Origin: Himantopus leucocephalus
Taxonomy: Eukaryota; Chordata; Aves; Charadriiformes; Recurvirostridae
Direction of reading: 5' to 3'
DNA: 64,000 bases
Assembly (NCBI GenBank): GCA_003993805.1
Contig: RSEF01000003.1
Location: 35,726,982-35,790,981, forward strand
Position numbers and translations under genes: made by a program. Every line of letters begins with the position of its first letter. Position 1 is the first letter of the stretch. The notes beneath the pieces are model-generated. The model searched no databases, was not told where the DNA came from, and was given only the letters and a program-made list of their open reading frames with translations. Positions 37,570 through 52,554 of the stretch are shown here, one piece after another.

Positions 37570-40500
37570 AGTCTTCCCAGGCTGCCCAGTACTGCCTGGG
37601 AGAGTGGAATTGGTGAGTCGCTGGTGAAAGGAGGTGGCAGTTCACATACTGCCCCAAAGGGCTTTTCCTTTCTTTTGTCATCTGCTCTCTCTGGGTCCCC
37701 TAAGCTCAGAGCACTTTTCTCTGCGGAACTCCCCAGGGAAAAGAGGACAAAAATTCCACAGCATTTGACTGGAGGGGATGCAAACAAGTCTCTAGTGCCA
37801 GATTAATGCCACTGTCTATGATCACCAGCAGCTTTAAATACATCACTAATTAATTTTTAATAAAAGGAAGTTAATGGCTGTTTTAAGCTTAGAAGGGGAA
37901 AAGTAAACCAAAAGTCACTTGAAAGTATATTGCAGTAGCTCATATAAATGTAATAAATGGACACAGCATGGAATAAATATTACTTTTAGTAATGATTGCT
38001 CACTTTACAAAGAAAAAGAAGAGTGAAAGAACAATGAGAGCTCTGGAAAATGTTGTCTTGCTTAATATGAACATTTGCACATCACTATCAGCATTTAGGG
38101 ACTAATTCTGAAACTGCTGAGTATACTTCCCTTCCATTAACTACTGTGGGAGTTGAGAGCACCTGGCATCTTGAGGAATCAGGCTCTTTGGCGGTTTTAA
38201 TTTAGTCTGACAATAACACTGAATAAAAATATTCTTGGGGATAGCCCGCAATTACATAGCATGAGCTCATTTCTTCATTATAAAATGTGAGCTGAAACCA
38301 TTCATAACTGCCAGCCAATATTACAACAGGCAATTCCAGTTTTTCATTGCATGGGAAAAGCACTAGCAAGCTTTAATGAGTTTCAAAAATAGCTGCCACA
38401 TCAGAAAATTGTAATTGTGCTTGTTTTTCTAATGTGAATACCTGTTCAGCAGACATCGCTTAAACAATAGCATCCAAATAGACCAGGGCATGTAAAATAG
38501 CTACTTTTATTTGTCAGCTGCACACCCATTGTTTGCAGTCAGAGCCTGCAGAGCAGCTTCAGCTGTACATTCCTGGGAAGTGAATAATATCAGTTGAGAT
38601 TACGCTACAGTACCACATCTATTACAAGCACATTATAAAGATTGAATATAACCTAATTAGGAAATGCTGAAGTCGGCTGGGTGTGGATGTGGGCTGGTAA
38701 AGAGTCATTTTACATGACCTTCACTTACTGAAAATGAGAGTTCACGAAGGATAAAGCAAAGGTAACAGTGTAGATTTCAGTCCTGAATCCAGATATCACA
38801 TACGCATCTCACATTCCTCGTACCATTGCTGCTAAGCTAAACAATTGCTCCCCAAGCTTCACTTCCATGACACTCTTTTGTAAACACACTGTGAATCCAA
38901 CAGGTCAAACCAAATTTGGTCACATTCTTATTTTTGACCCTGATGAGACTTAGAGCTCTATTCCAGCTTTTAGTGCTGGAAGGAAGAGGTTGCAGGGGGA
39001 GGCAGCTGGAGTTTCTCCCAGGAGGCTGTTGTTGTGTGTGCCCTTGCAGAAGGTTGCGTTTCCCCAGTATTGCCTACTACAGAGCTCCTTCTCCCCATCA
39101 CCCAAGCCCCACTGGCTCACATAAGAAAAGAGAGCTTAGCAAGCCAGTGCTCTCCTTTGGGTCTTTGCACACTCTCTTGGCTGGGTATTAATCCTGCTCC
39201 AAAGACAGCAAATACCTGTAGACCACAGTGTCCTACCTGGATGATGGGACAACTCTAGCTGTAATGTAGCTTCGATTTTTCTTCATTTTTGGATTTGGAT
39301 GGGATGTATTTAGAGGATCAGAAGATCTTCTGTTTGTTTGGGGTTTTTTTACAGATTCCTTAAGGGGTTATCTTTACTGGACAAGCGAAGGGGCAAGCTC
39401 TTCCAACAGCTTCATGGGACCTGCCTCTTCCTGTAGGTCTGGCCCTTCTGACATCCCTTCTGGTCTGCAAGACAGGGCTATTTCATTGCTCTCTGCTTGC
39501 AGCCTTACCACAGCACCACTGATCAGCATTATGGGATTTCACAGCTCTCAAAATCTGTATATCGGCTGGCCCTGTGTCTGCACATTGTTGTTAGCCAGGC
39601 ATGCTGCTGGCGAACAACAAGTCACTGACAAAATGCTTTCAAACATATCTCGTGTCTTGCATTTACCTCCTGGTTCCAAAATGAAAGTTGCCTTAATGCC
39701 AGCAGCTGGGACAGATCAGTGCTCCAAGTTGGACTCATGCCTTACCACTGATTGGAATAGAGGTATAGAGGTTGCAGAGAGAAAACTTCAGCATGCCAAG
39801 CTGAAAGTAGTTTACTATGTTTATGGCACAAAGTCTCATCTGTACAGGTACTCACAAACGACAGACCAGTTTTCCCACAGGACACCACAGAATGATGCAA
39901 TTGAGCATGCAGTTAAAACCAGTAAATATAACCTCAGATATCACGGTACGTCCCATAACTGAATATAGTACCAGAACAGATATACTTCAGCATAGCTCTG
40001 CTGTTCGTGTACACAGACCTGAGCTAAAAATCAGCCGTTATCTATTTTCTTTGTAACGAATATATTTCTGAGACCCTGTTCTTGCTGGAAACAAAGGAAT
40101 GATTTATCTTTTCTTGCATCGGCCTTCACACATTGTTTAAATACTATGAAATGGATTCTCAGCTGATTCTACTCTAAGTCAAGAGTAACTATTAAGATCA
40201 ACGGCATTATGCTGGTGTGAAATCACATGCAGGCATCACTTGAAGTAATATGCTTCGCACAGACATGTCTTTACTATATATTTACTACAGTGTGCATTTC
40301 TGCATCTCCTGATGTTACCACAGCTGTGCGGTCCCTGTCCTGTGCCCTGTAGATTGGGACCATGTCTGCCTCTACCATAGACTCCATAAACACTGGAGAG
40401 TTATCCATTCTCACAAAGGTGATTAGCTATGTCTATCCTCTGCATCGATATCAACTAAATCTGCATTTAAAATGCAACATTTGTAAAATTACCACAGTCC

Positions 40501-43500
40501 CACAAATATTCTCTAGTTTACAACTTACACAATTCACCAACCAAGCTTGAAACCACTAAAACCACCAAGATTGTAGAGGTCTGACCTTTTCCCGTTGCCC
40601 GGTGTCCCAGGAGCAGTTAAGAGAAGCAAGCTGCTACTTTACTTTTGAAGCACTGGTACTGAACCTGTTGTCTGTGGGCCCCTGGTGCCCACTTCTGAGG
40701 GGCTACTGAAAGGTAAATAAGAAAAATGTTCTCATTGTCAGTAGCTTTACATCTACACAGGAAAATTTTTAGGAGTCCGCAAAGTGAGAAAGATGGAAGT
40801 AGCTATCCAGGAAATGCAGGTTCACACCTTTTTCTTACACATGGTAAAGATTTAATGATTTATTTTAGACTGAAAAGTATTAGTGGGAACAAAATATAGG
40901 GAAAGCTTAAAAATGGTTAGCATGATAAAATCTGAAATACATCTTTTAAAGATACCTCAATTTTGTAGGATACCTAGTGCATTTGCAGAAAAATGTCTGG
41001 AAATCTAATAACAAAGATATAACTGTTATATATGTTTTAATTTTCATAATACTCACATCAATTATGGTAATGTTTTTACCTGTGCTCCTGTTACATAATT
41101 AGATGACCTGACATCTGGCTAAACAAACAACATACTGTATGTGATTAAAACACTGATCAAATTGCATAGGGTAATAATATGACGATACTGGAAAAATTCA
41201 TTTGCTTGTGATAGAGGTTTTTTTTTCCCCAGACAAAAATACTTTCATCTGAAGAATATAACTGTTATTAACGCCTCTCCCTTCCTCGTGATCCCACATG
41301 TATATAAATATGTTGTCATCCTACATGATCGTTTGGGAAGCAACTGGGCTAATCTTTTTAAATGCTTTAACAGCCTACAAACTGGCCATCGACAACAGGC
41401 AAAAAGTGCCCTGTTAATGTAATTAAAGCCTAGAGAAAGAAAACTCCCACTTAATTCAGTAGGAATTTTGCCTGCACTAGCTTAGTCCAGAACCAGGTGC
41501 TTACGGTTTGGGGGATTTTTGACACTCACTGAATATTTTAAATCCCATTCTATTTTAGCTAAATTATTCTATGTGACTAACCTCTTAAGAAAATTGGTAT
41601 GGCTGGAACACATATTTTAGAGAAGAAAGGTGCGCACCAAACCTTAATCAACAGTCTTTCTGCTGAATGACATAATTTGTTTTTCTTAAGTAACCACAAT
41701 ACTTATAGGTTTTTATTTGGGGTCTGGTATGTTTAATGTTGACACCTTTTTTTTTTTTAATGTTTACTATAGGTGTATTACACTTGCACTTATGTCTGTA
41801 AAAACTACTGGAGTGGAACAAATAGAGTCAGTTAGTAACATCTGCCAGTTTACTAGAAACACACAAAGTGCTTTTGTTATAAGATTTCCATTACTTGCAG
41901 CAGCCAGTGCTTGAAACCTCTAAGAACAGCTCCTTCTATTTGGTCTAAATTTTCAGGTTGCTACATAGAAGTAGGTGTTAACCCAAACCTGATTATACTT
42001 TTATGTTGATACCATCTGACAATGGAATTAAAAAAAAAAAAGCCCCAAAGTTTGTTACAAGCCCTCCTGTAAGAGCAGACAATATGGAATCTAACAAACC
42101 TTGCTGGATCTGAACTAGCACTGCACAGGGAGCAGAAGAACACACTACTTTCCAACCATTTGCTTATTCAGCCTGTCTGAATACTTAGAAAATCCTTTGC
42201 ATGCATCTTTATGTTTGACTTCTAGTTGTCTGTTCAAGTAAATTGAAAAGTAAACTGAAAGAACTAGAAAAACGTGAAATTACTTTCAGATATCTATTTT
42301 TCCTCCATTTTGATCTGATTTGTAAGAAGTGGGAGTGTCTTTTTTTTCTCATCAACTTTGAGTTCCTTACAAATATTTCAGGTAGATTCATCAATCTTCA
42401 GTTTAATATTGGAGGCACATCAGCTTAAAGCTAGGGTATTTCCAGCCACAGGCAGCTATCTTGCATTTCTATGCTTGAAGACATGTCTTTTCTACTCAGC
42501 CTATTCCATTTTAAACTGGACTCCTAACTGACACGCAAATCTCAGTTGTATATTTTATACCGTACAGACACATCTTTTGGAAAAAAAACCTTGGCATCAC
42601 AGAAAAATGTCATGTGATGACTCTCTCATGACACCTCCAACTACAAAAAACTGACTTAAAAATGCATCACTGAAAAAAAATGCCAGAGCAGATTACAATA
42701 AATTCCTTAGTGGATTCTATCAAGAAAGGGACGTGTCTTACTCAGCATTTACGCATAGTTGACCAGTTCTGAAGCCCTGAATAAAGGTTTACTCAGGCTC
42801 TGATTTGGTAGGATGTGCACGTGGAGATGCAGAGGCCATCCTTCCTGAAGGGATGCCAGAGCCTTCAGCATTTCTAGTGGCTTGGAGAAGGGAGGGAGGT
42901 ATCAGCTGGGAGGAGACAGAGGAAGGAATCCTATTTCTGCATCTCAGTGTTTTCATATTTACCTTAGTTTGGCCTTGCTTGCCATTGTGTAGTGTTTGTT
43001 TTAAAAGTGACTCAGAATTTATGGAGCCTTTCAGAAGGATGTCCCGCGACCTGTGATTCATGACATCCTGCAGAAATTGCATGCTGGTTAATAACACCCT
43101 CTCTGTGCGGAACTGCATTTCTGAGCTGTGAAACGTGACAAGTGCTGACAAACCCTTCTAACTTAATTCTGTCAAAAACCTATTTTGTGATGTACAGCCT
43201 TTCAGAGTATAGGTCTACCCCCTTAAAAAGCTTCCAGAGTGTTTGGTGGCAGCTCACAGGCCCCACAGAGCCCACCCATCCCTCCACACACACTGACCCA
43301 CAAGTAATAAGGGGGTCATATTTAAAAGGCTTACACACATCAATGCTACATTATCCAAAAAACAGTTGGATTTTTAAAATACAAGCTTCCAAATTAAACA
43401 TTTATTCTGTAAAGCCAATCATCATGGCCAGCACTCCGTGCTGTGGAGCAGTCCCAGGGATTTTGCCTGGGAGAGGTTATCTTACGGTTCACTTGAGTTC

Positions 43501-45345
43501 AAAGGAAAGTTTGTTGACTTCAGGTAGCTCTCTGCCTGGCAATACGCCTAATAAGATTTACAAGTTCGGAGCATGTTGACTAGCAAGTTAGTTATAGCTA
43601 ATTTTAAATTACGCTGTTATTTAGAATAAATAAATCCGCACAATATTAACAAATGAACATTATTAACACCTAGGGAAATTAATTTTGAAATATGCAGTCT
43701 CTTAAAAGTTAAATGTAAATAAAAACGTAGGAAGGAAAGTGCCATTAAAGGAATGTACTAAAATGATGCAGCATGCAAACAGGTGGGCTTTATAGTTCAT
43801 TATGAGTTCCCATGGAACTTGCTGGTACTTTGCTGCTGAGATTTGGCAAAATGTGCCCTTAACAGAAAGTCCTGCCTGGACATCAAACTGACTTACAAGA
43901 ACATAGAGCCAATGACATTATGCATGCCTTATGGTTTGGGGGATTCCTTTTCTGCAGGGTAAGAAAGTTTTACTTTCCTCAACAGGAATTACCTGAAAGG
44001 AAAATATTGCCTGGAGAGAAAAATACTGACCTGAACTGAATTACCTACAGCTAAATAAGCATTTCTGTGGGTGAGGACATGACAGTTGACACCGGAGAAG
44101 GATCAAGAAACACTGAACTTCTACATTCCAGGACTTCTCTTTTTGGAGTAGTACTGCCATTTGCTGTAAATAGCTGTGGCTTCAGCTGAGCAGTACAGGA
44201 TATTGTAAACTGAAACACTTCCTAAAAAACACAATGCCTGCACAGGTGCAGTGAGCCAGCAGGATGATATAAAGGGTTATTCTGTGACGCTCATCCTCAC
44301 AAATATATGTGTCTCTTGATCCCTGTGACCATAAGAAACCCTTTAGCCACCTTTTCTTTTAGTATTGAAAACTCCAACACGCGAAGAATGTTTTCAAACA
44401 GGATGACAAGGCTACATCCTGCACGGATTTGAAAGGAATTGATTGCGAAGAGCAGGCAATAGCCCATAATATCCTTCCTGCTCAGTTGGCCCTCCTATTG
44501 CTGCTGATCTCAATATGGGGAAGTCCCAAATAAATAGGAGCTTTAAACTTCCCCTGTTGTGCTGCATTCCTATTTGGCATCTAAACCCCTATTATTTGCT
44601 ATCCAATGGGGAGACAAATGGATCATCGATTAGCTCATGGTAGGTTTGAATTGAGGAATGTGAGGACGTGAAATTGCAGCACCATTAGATCACCCTGGGC
44701 TGATAGCTGCTACAAATGAACCTCGCCCCATTGTTTTTCAAGGATCTTTCCCATCCCCTGTGGAACACAGGTATCCCTTGTAGATGCAGCTGGCACATCC
44801 AGGCTGTGTCTAGGCTGAGGGCAGATGCCCACTTTAGCATCCAGTGAGGATCCTGGCCTCGTCACAGCACCAGCAAGGCCTGGCCCTGAGCACATGGCAG
44901 CTCTCCTCTCAATTGCCATGTTGCTTCCTGCAGAAACCCAGGCAGGGAGGAGACAGTGTGTGTCTGAGTTTACCTCCAGTATGCAACTGGGAAGTGGCTG
45001 GGCTGTCCTCACCTAGGGGATGGGAAGTGCTTCTGGATCCACCAGTTTGGACAGGCCTCAGGCTGGTTCTACAGCGATAGATTGGTTTGACCGTGAGAGT
45101 CACCCCTCTCTAGGTTCAAAACACGAGCCACACCTCACCCTTGTTTGCATCTCACATCCAAGCTCTTCTCACAGCATCCATATGGTGTTTTTTGACCTTC
45201 CAGCAGTAATGACCCTCTAGTAATCAGCCTTTCTCTCCCTCCACAGTTGTTACCTGTAATTAGGGGCAGATTGGTGAGAGGGGGACAGTGGGAAGGCAGG
45301 AACAGGGCATAGCCTGATTGCCGCTCGCTCAAGCACTCTTTGCAC

Positions 45346-45495
45346 CTCCCCATCCCTGGAGGTGTTCAAGGCCAGGCTGGATGGGGCTTTGAGCAACCTG
45401 GTCTAGTGAGAGGTGTCCCTGCCCACGGCAGGGGGGTTGGAACTCGATGATCTTCAAGGTCCCTTCCAACCTAAACCATTCTACGATTCTATGAT
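45346..45495 (+). mobile_element. CR1 LINE 3' end
   Basis: The block CATCCCTGGAGGTGTTCAAGG, then GCCAGGCTGGATGGGGCTTTG, AGCAACCTGGTCTAGTG, AACTCGATGATCTTCAAGG and finally CCTTCCAACCTAAACC plus CATTCTACGATTCTATGAT is a textbook CR1 3' terminus in plus orientation. About 150 bases remain; little diverged. Confidence 0.95.
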
Positions 45496-46180
45496 GTGCA
45501 GCCCTGGGGTGTTTTGAGCAGGAGAGGACGCAGCCTCAGGTGCTAGCGTTCTTCTGGCCGTGGGGTAAGGATCTGCCAGGAGCAAAGCAAGGGATTTGCT
45601 GCGGAGTTGGAGGGTGGATTTGGCAGAAACCCACAGTGTGATCAGCTGCCATGAGGCTCTGCTGTGGGCATCTCGAAGGGTAAACTGGGACCAGATTAAA
45701 TCTGTGGCTGGCTGCACAGATTTGTGTGTTTCTCTTAAGTCTCTCTGCAGTTACCCAATAATTGTGTAACTTTTATCAGGGTTGTTTGTTCTTCCTCACA
45801 GTTCATCCATGTCCTGTGTTTTCACTGTGTTTGTTTTTCCAAGTTTCAAAGAGTGAAAAGAGAATTTCACATGATTTTGTGGGACTACAGACTCTAATAG
45901 TAACTGTGTCTTTTGCTAGTATGCTTTTTGCCAGCAACCAAATGGTGACTACTAGTATTCATTTCCATAAGGTAGGTCTCATAAAGAAAATGGCATAATC
46001 AAATAATGCAGCATTTTGTATTACTTAATTAATGGAAGAGAAAGGCTGAGATAATTTACCACTTCACCATTCTCCAAATTAAAAGTCTGGTGCTCAAGGC
46101 CTCTACCCAGAGCTCCTATTTGTTACTATTAGGGTAAGAAGAAAAAGGGATGTGCTGACGGGCCAAATTCTGATAAAATA

Positions 46181-46218
46181 ATCATAGAATCATAGACTCA
46201 TGATGATCTTTTAAGGGG
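46181..46218 (-). mobile_element. CR1 tail scrap
   Basis: ATAATCATAGAATCATAGACTCATGATGATCTTTTAAGG looks like an inverted CR1 octamer tail with a broken neighbouring block. Only about 40 bases remain, so the call is tentative. Confidence 0.5.
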
Positions 46219-49131
46219 CTGATTCTGCTTTCATTAAGTGTAGTGCAAATCAGAAGGAAACTTCACAGGTATCAGGGGAGCTGTAATGCAAAAACATCAG
46301 CGATAATATCTGGATCTTAGATATTTATACAAAAAGATGTAGTGTTCACGTCTGTCCTATGTTTGTTGATAGTTTAGTTTGAAGAATATGCAAACCAAAA
46401 GCTTAGCTTGACAGTGATTACTTATTACCTATTTTCTTTTCCAAAACATATATGTCTAGATTTTCTTCTACCTTATATTTGGATAATTTCATAAATTCAT
46501 GAATAAAAGAGGAAATAAAAGAGTCTGCATTAAGCAGATGACATTGTACTTTTTGTTTAAAAGCAAGTCCTTAATATATAGACTAAGCTAAAGCACTGGC
46601 ATGAAAATCAACTTTCAAGTGAAGATGAATATGCTTCTATAGCATTCTCTGTAAAATGTCCTCAATCTCCATGTGTATCAGAGGAAGTAATTAATTATTT
46701 CTTAGCGATGACCAAGTGGTTCTAGATAAAAGGCTTAAAACTGGACTTTGAAGATATTATTGTTTTCATTAATTGGAGGGATAAACTGGATCAGAGCTGA
46801 TGAGTCATCGCAGGAGCCTGCTGGAATGTTGCTCCAGCTGCGTATCGGGATCTGCAGGTGCACGTTTCTTGTCCCGGATATTCAAAATTAATAGGGAGGC
46901 ATACAACATTCAGCAAATTCTTACTAGATGGAGAATGTTTTCTCCAAAGGAGAAAGGCATGGCAGCCAAACTCCTCATGGCAGTATATATTACAGTATGG
47001 AAATGCAGTGATTTCTGATCTGCTTCAGCTTTCTGCCTTGGTTTCTTTTCTTGGCAGTCCGAATGCAATAACACACTAGCGAGCAGGACCCAGTACTAAG
47101 AGCTGTCTTGAATGCTTTCCCGCATTTTTTTGCCATTTTTGCCTCTAGCCTACACTGAAAGAGAAAGTGAACATCCTGAGACTGGCAGCCAGCCAAAAGC
47201 TTAGGGACTTCTCACCTACAAGAGTTTCTTATGGAGCACAGGGGAAAGCATGTGCAAAAGACGTGAGCTATTGTTAAACATAAGCTATTGTTACTCAGTT
47301 TGTAATCTGGAAAAGTTTAGAGTCAGCTCCGCTGTGCTCTGCAAAGGACTCCGCCTACAAAATCCAGCTTATCCTATTGGCAACACACTACACTTCTAGT
47401 CAAAGTAGGGAAAATTATGTTTTCTTTTAAATACTGTGCATTTTTAAAATGTTTTATATATTTTATCATGTGTCTTGTAAGGTGTTTGGTTTTCATTATG
47501 AACAACTACTGAGAGAATTTCTGAGAGAGTTTTATCCCATTCCTCCTAAGGTTTCCTTTAATTATAAACAAGAGACATTATAGTTGTATACCTTTAATAA
47601 GACTTTTCTGACCTGAGCAACAGAAAAAGATGAACTGTAATCATGGAAAATTATGCAATGAATCTGAATTAAGTTTGATCCAGCTCTGGTCATTAATGTA
47701 TAATATAATACAGACTTTTGATTACATGATTTGATTAGTCAGTAGGAAGACATGCTTCTGCAGAAGGACTTTTTAAATTTATATTTACATTGTTTCCAAC
47801 TGGAGTAGCATGCATTAACAGCTGTGAATGACACAGCAAAAGAGCCCTTCCTGGCATGTCCCCTGGTTTGTTGTTTGCTTTCTGTTTCCCAGCATGTGCC
47901 CTCTTTCTGCCTGGAAATCTTGCCTGGGCAAATTTTGATCACTTTCTATATTTGTCTGGGATTTTCAGCCTTTCTAGAGACTAGTTCTTGGTGAAAGGTC
48001 AGATGCTGTTTTGCATATGCCCTGTGTTGACATATGAGCTGACAGTTTTGGACCTGGCTTTTATACAGAGGTCCTAGATAAGCACCAAGTCTGGACACAC
48101 AGTATGGATATATACCTCAGTCGCACACTGCCTGGTGCTTTGGCAAGCATAGGATATATCCCACATGCATTATACAGCCACTTTGGACCTGTGCAGTCAG
48201 TGTGACACTTATAGGAAGAACCAGCTTTGGTCACTGGGCTGGTGTTGCAGAATTACTCTGTGGAGGGGCAGTAGGTCTAGGAAATCCCAGACGTGCGTAT
48301 AGTGGTGCCACACAGAGATAAAGCATCTGCGGCAGAGTTCAGCTGGTCCTAGCCTCAATTGCATGAGAATAGCTATTTAATCAACTTTAATTCCGTACTT
48401 TCAGTTAATTAGCCTTGGTTTTCCTGAGTGCTTTCTCAAAGACAAGCTCTCAGCAGAGGTAGTCTCATTTCTCGCTTGGCCCAGCTCTAGGGTTTTTTCA
48501 GGACTACCAGAGATTTTGGACGCTGCTGCCTTTTGTGGCTTAATATATTTGTGAATAGACATTAGCCATTTAATTATATTTGGGATTTCAAAGAACTCCT
48601 GATGATCTCCCATGACAAGATCATTCATTCTGCGGCCCGCTGAGCACATGAATATATGACCCTCTGAAGTGTAACTGAAACACTGAGGTATAGTTCCTGT
48701 TTCAATTGACTCATTTTAACTGGAATTTAGAATAATCAGACATTATATTTTTTTAGATTTATGTAATTACATAAGCACCACTAAGACTACAAATAAAGCC
48801 TTAGATCATTGTGAAACAGCAATAACAGTCCAAGAAAAACTTCAAGTTACCAGAAGAATGTTCACTTATGGAAGGAAAGATAAATATTTCTAAGACTCAC
48901 ATCATAATTTTAGCTGTATCTGAAAGAATATATTTTTTTTTTCCAGTTTATCTTTTACCTTTGGTAATTAGAAGTTATGGTTCTTGCCCTGAGGAACTCC
49001 AGTTTCCATTTAGCTTTAATTTCAATGCATGAATGGAATGCAGCCCTCTATGCAAAATGCACATGCTGCCCCGTGGGTTTCTCATCGCTGAAGATGTGCT
49101 TATCTGGTGCTCCGTGAGCTAGAGTTGAAGG

Positions 49132-49149
49132 AAAAAAAAAAAAAAAAAA
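49132..49149. repeat. A18 homopolymer
   Basis: Eighteen consecutive A in intergenic DNA. No source-gene-like sequence precedes it that I could recognise as a retrocopy. Confidence 0.85.
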
Positions 49150-51293
49150 GCCCTACATTTTGGGTTGTGCAATGTCTTTTGCTTATGGATGTATGGGATA
49201 GATTTGTACATAGATAGGGCTGCTGGTATCATTTCCATATATGTGAGCTTGTCAAATATATGTTTACCTTTTAATCGTGATTGTGTTTGTACTCATTACA
49301 TGGTTTTGCTTCATTAACTCTTTCATTCTGAATTTTCAGTCAAGAAAGCACTCCCTATCCATTCTTTTCCAGAAATAATATAATATAGTAAAAAAGATAA
49401 ACATTAAAAAAGGAGAATCATCTTTTGCCAAGATTTTAAGTCCTAAAGAATTTAGTCCGTTTGTTTGACTAAAATGTTTTATCTAAAATAATAACTGCAC
49501 TTATAACACACCAGCTCCCTTCCCAACTAAGCTACTTTGGGATCTGTAAACTCAGAATAATATATAGATCATACCAATTAAAATTTTATCAGGAGCTGTT
49601 TTACCATGCGGTTTATTTTATGCAATTGCAAAACTCAGGCATCCAAAAATAATACCATAGTTTCTCCCAAAATCATAAGATTTTAAGTAATAAAAATGTT
49701 GATGCTGTTTTTAATCCTTTTAAACAAAAAGTCTGTAAACACTTTTAAACAAAGTGTTAGATACACTTTGTGTGACCTTCTACCTAGTCTCTCTCATACC
49801 TTGCTCTAAAAACAGCACATGATATTATATTTCATTCTCCTTAAAAGCCCACTATGTCCCTGGACATTCAACAGATCTCTCTGACATATCATCAGTTTCT
49901 GTGCAGTTTTACTCAAATCAAAAGTGTTTCCAAGTAAAAATCATTCCATATGTGCATTAAATTAATCAGTGCAAGTTTTCTCATGAATATGGTGTGTCTA
50001 TTTACACGTACACCTATTAGCAATAGCCAATATGAAGATTTAATCCCGTTTAAACATGTTAGGTACTGTATTTCTTCATTTAGCCTTGCCAGTCCCAAAA
50101 TTTTGTGGAACAGGAGTCAAGCCTTGAGGTCAGCCTACAAATCACAGTATTAACAATAAAGAAATGATTTTTTTTTTCTTGTCTTTTTTGTGTCTTTATA
50201 ACTTACCATGTGCTCATGCTTTTTGCAGCACAGAATTACAGGAACTAGTTTTTTTATGAAATACAGTAAATAACATAGGACTTAGAGTGAAAGGCTATGT
50301 TGGCAGCTGTACTGCTGTTGTAATATCATTTAAAATTTTCCAACTTTCCTCCCCTGCCAGCTATATATAAGGACAGTTAAAGTGATGTAGGGGGAAAGAT
50401 ATAGTAGTCTGGCTACAAAGGGCTTGAGAAACTGTCACGAAATCAGTGTCTAGTTTGCAAAAAGAAGTTTGTCATTGTAAGTATAGATGCTGCATTTTTG
50501 CATGTACTTAAAAGCATAGTGAGGAAATCTGAAATAGGGAATGAATAGTGGACTGAAAAAAGGATTAAATAGCAAAACAATCTATCCTATATTTCCAGCT
50601 CTTTGTATCTAGAATGACATATACACTGAGCTTAGCATGAAAATAGGTGGAGGGGTAAGCTAGGATTTCTGATACTGTGTATAGTTCAGAAACACAAATG
50701 TTTGTAGTACCCTTATGTTAAATACAAATATTGGTAAACCACCCAATTTTGAAAAATACAGTAACTGAAGAGTAGATGTGAATGTTACGGCACATCTGCT
50801 ACTTTTCAATAAACTCTATACTTGAAACATATTCAATATGGAATCCGAGTAGTACATTATCACAATCTCCACATTTCAGGCATATTTATTGTGAATTATG
50901 AACACACACATGGGTAAACAAGTGGCTGCCTTCTTCCTCTGATGGACAAAAATCAGTGCAACTTTCAACATTAGCAGCAATTGCAATGAATTGTGCCCCC
51001 CATCCCCTACTGCCCCCTGAAAATTCAAGACCTGATTCAAGGCTGACTGGAGCCAATCGAAGGATTGCTGTGTTTCAGCAAGACTTGCATTAATTTGGCA
51101 GTACCTAAACAAATCATTCAAATCCTCCTTAGACACTCATCTTTCCCTTGTGGGGATACAGATTTATGGAATTATCATAAATGAGTTTTATGATCATATT
51201 GAGAAATGCCTTCTCCTTGCAATATATTTCTTGTTCCCTTAAACTTGACCCCGTACATATACTTTTAAAACCCTTTAACCATGTAACTTGTTT

Positions 51294-51354
51294 TCACACA
51301 CGTATACACACATACACAGACGTATGTGTGCACTTATACATACATATATATATT
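51294..51354. repeat. CA/TA mixed microsatellite
   Basis: CACACACGTATACACACATACACAGACG, then TGTGTGCACTTATACATACATATATATAT; an imperfect purine-pyrimidine alternating tract of about 60 bases. Confidence 0.8.
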
Positions 51355-52554
51355 TCAAGGGTCTTTAAACAGCAGTAACATACAACTTGTTGAGTTGTCT
51401 GTGGTCCACATTTAGTGTTATTAGTTCCCTGCATGTACTGAAATCAGCATTGGTGATTCTGGCACAAGATGTGTTTATTCTGTACTTCCTAATTCAGTGG
51501 AGGTGTTCTGATAAAAAGATAAACACGTCTTCTACCTGAATCTGTCTAACAATGGCTCTCAGCATGATAAGTGGGCTTTCAAAGAGCCCTGTGATAATTG
51601 CAGCTGGGTACTTCCCATATTTGAACCAGATCTTTTCAGCTCTAGTTGGACAAATGTTTTAAGTTGCTGCTGCTTTCTTTCCCCTTCTGCGGACCCCAGA
51701 CTCATGTCCCCACTTTTGGTGGTGGAGGGGCTTCGCTTATGCTGATATGATTGTTTTTCAGTCAGATCAGTTCTCCAGCTCACCCTGTGGCTGCCCACGT
51801 ACGTGTATTGGCACCAAGTAGGGGATAATCAGGGCAAGGGCATTAGTAGCTCAGGCCAGGGCAAGATTGCTTCCTCCAGCCACAGCTGATACCAATTTCT
51901 GCTGTCTGAAAGTGTTTGTCAACACTTGGATGTTAATATGTTGCACAAGACATATTAAAGCATAAAAGTACGAAACAGCCTGTCCATCAGACATATTGTT
52001 CATTGAGAAGTCCTACAAGGAGCCATATAAGTTGACTACTACTGATTTGGAGAGGACTCTGTGCTGGCGCTGGTATGCATATGTCACCCACCATGTCACA
52101 GTCATTCATACAGATCTAAAATTGCAAGCCCACAAATAGCTGAAGTACCCCTAAACCCACATTCCTCAGCTGAACTCCACTGAATGCCACTGAATCCACC
52201 CAGAAGAAGAGGCATTGCCCCAGATGTGCGCCCAGCCTCAGCCTCAGTATTTTAGCTTAACACACATGGTGTGGGAGGAAGCAGATCTTAAAACTGTAAT
52301 GGGAACAGGTTTTTTTTTAATTTCTGAAGACTGGTGCCAAAGTTGGTCACATTCTTGTTGTTAGACAAGACTATGTCCGCTAGAGGGCTCTTTTAAATTT
52401 GTCTAATAAAATCAGAATTAAAATTTCATTAAAATATTAAAATCAAATTATATAGTTATGTGAACTGTTAGAAATTGAAGGCTGAGCAATATCCTACTGA
52501 AAAGGTAAATACTGATAATAATACTTAGCATTTTTTGATTCAAAGCACACTTGA

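Larger units (their letters stand above)
33231..45345. other. Upstream gene-poor region, proximal part
   Basis: AT-rich sequence upstream of the promoter island with an old CR1 at 36292-36820 and a C-rich tract at 37536. The longest ORF (39414-39962, plus, 182 residues) has no recognised domain. The stretch 38190-38620 is complex, homeodomain- and E-box-rich and could be a conserved element. No exon is recognised. Confidence 0.55.
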
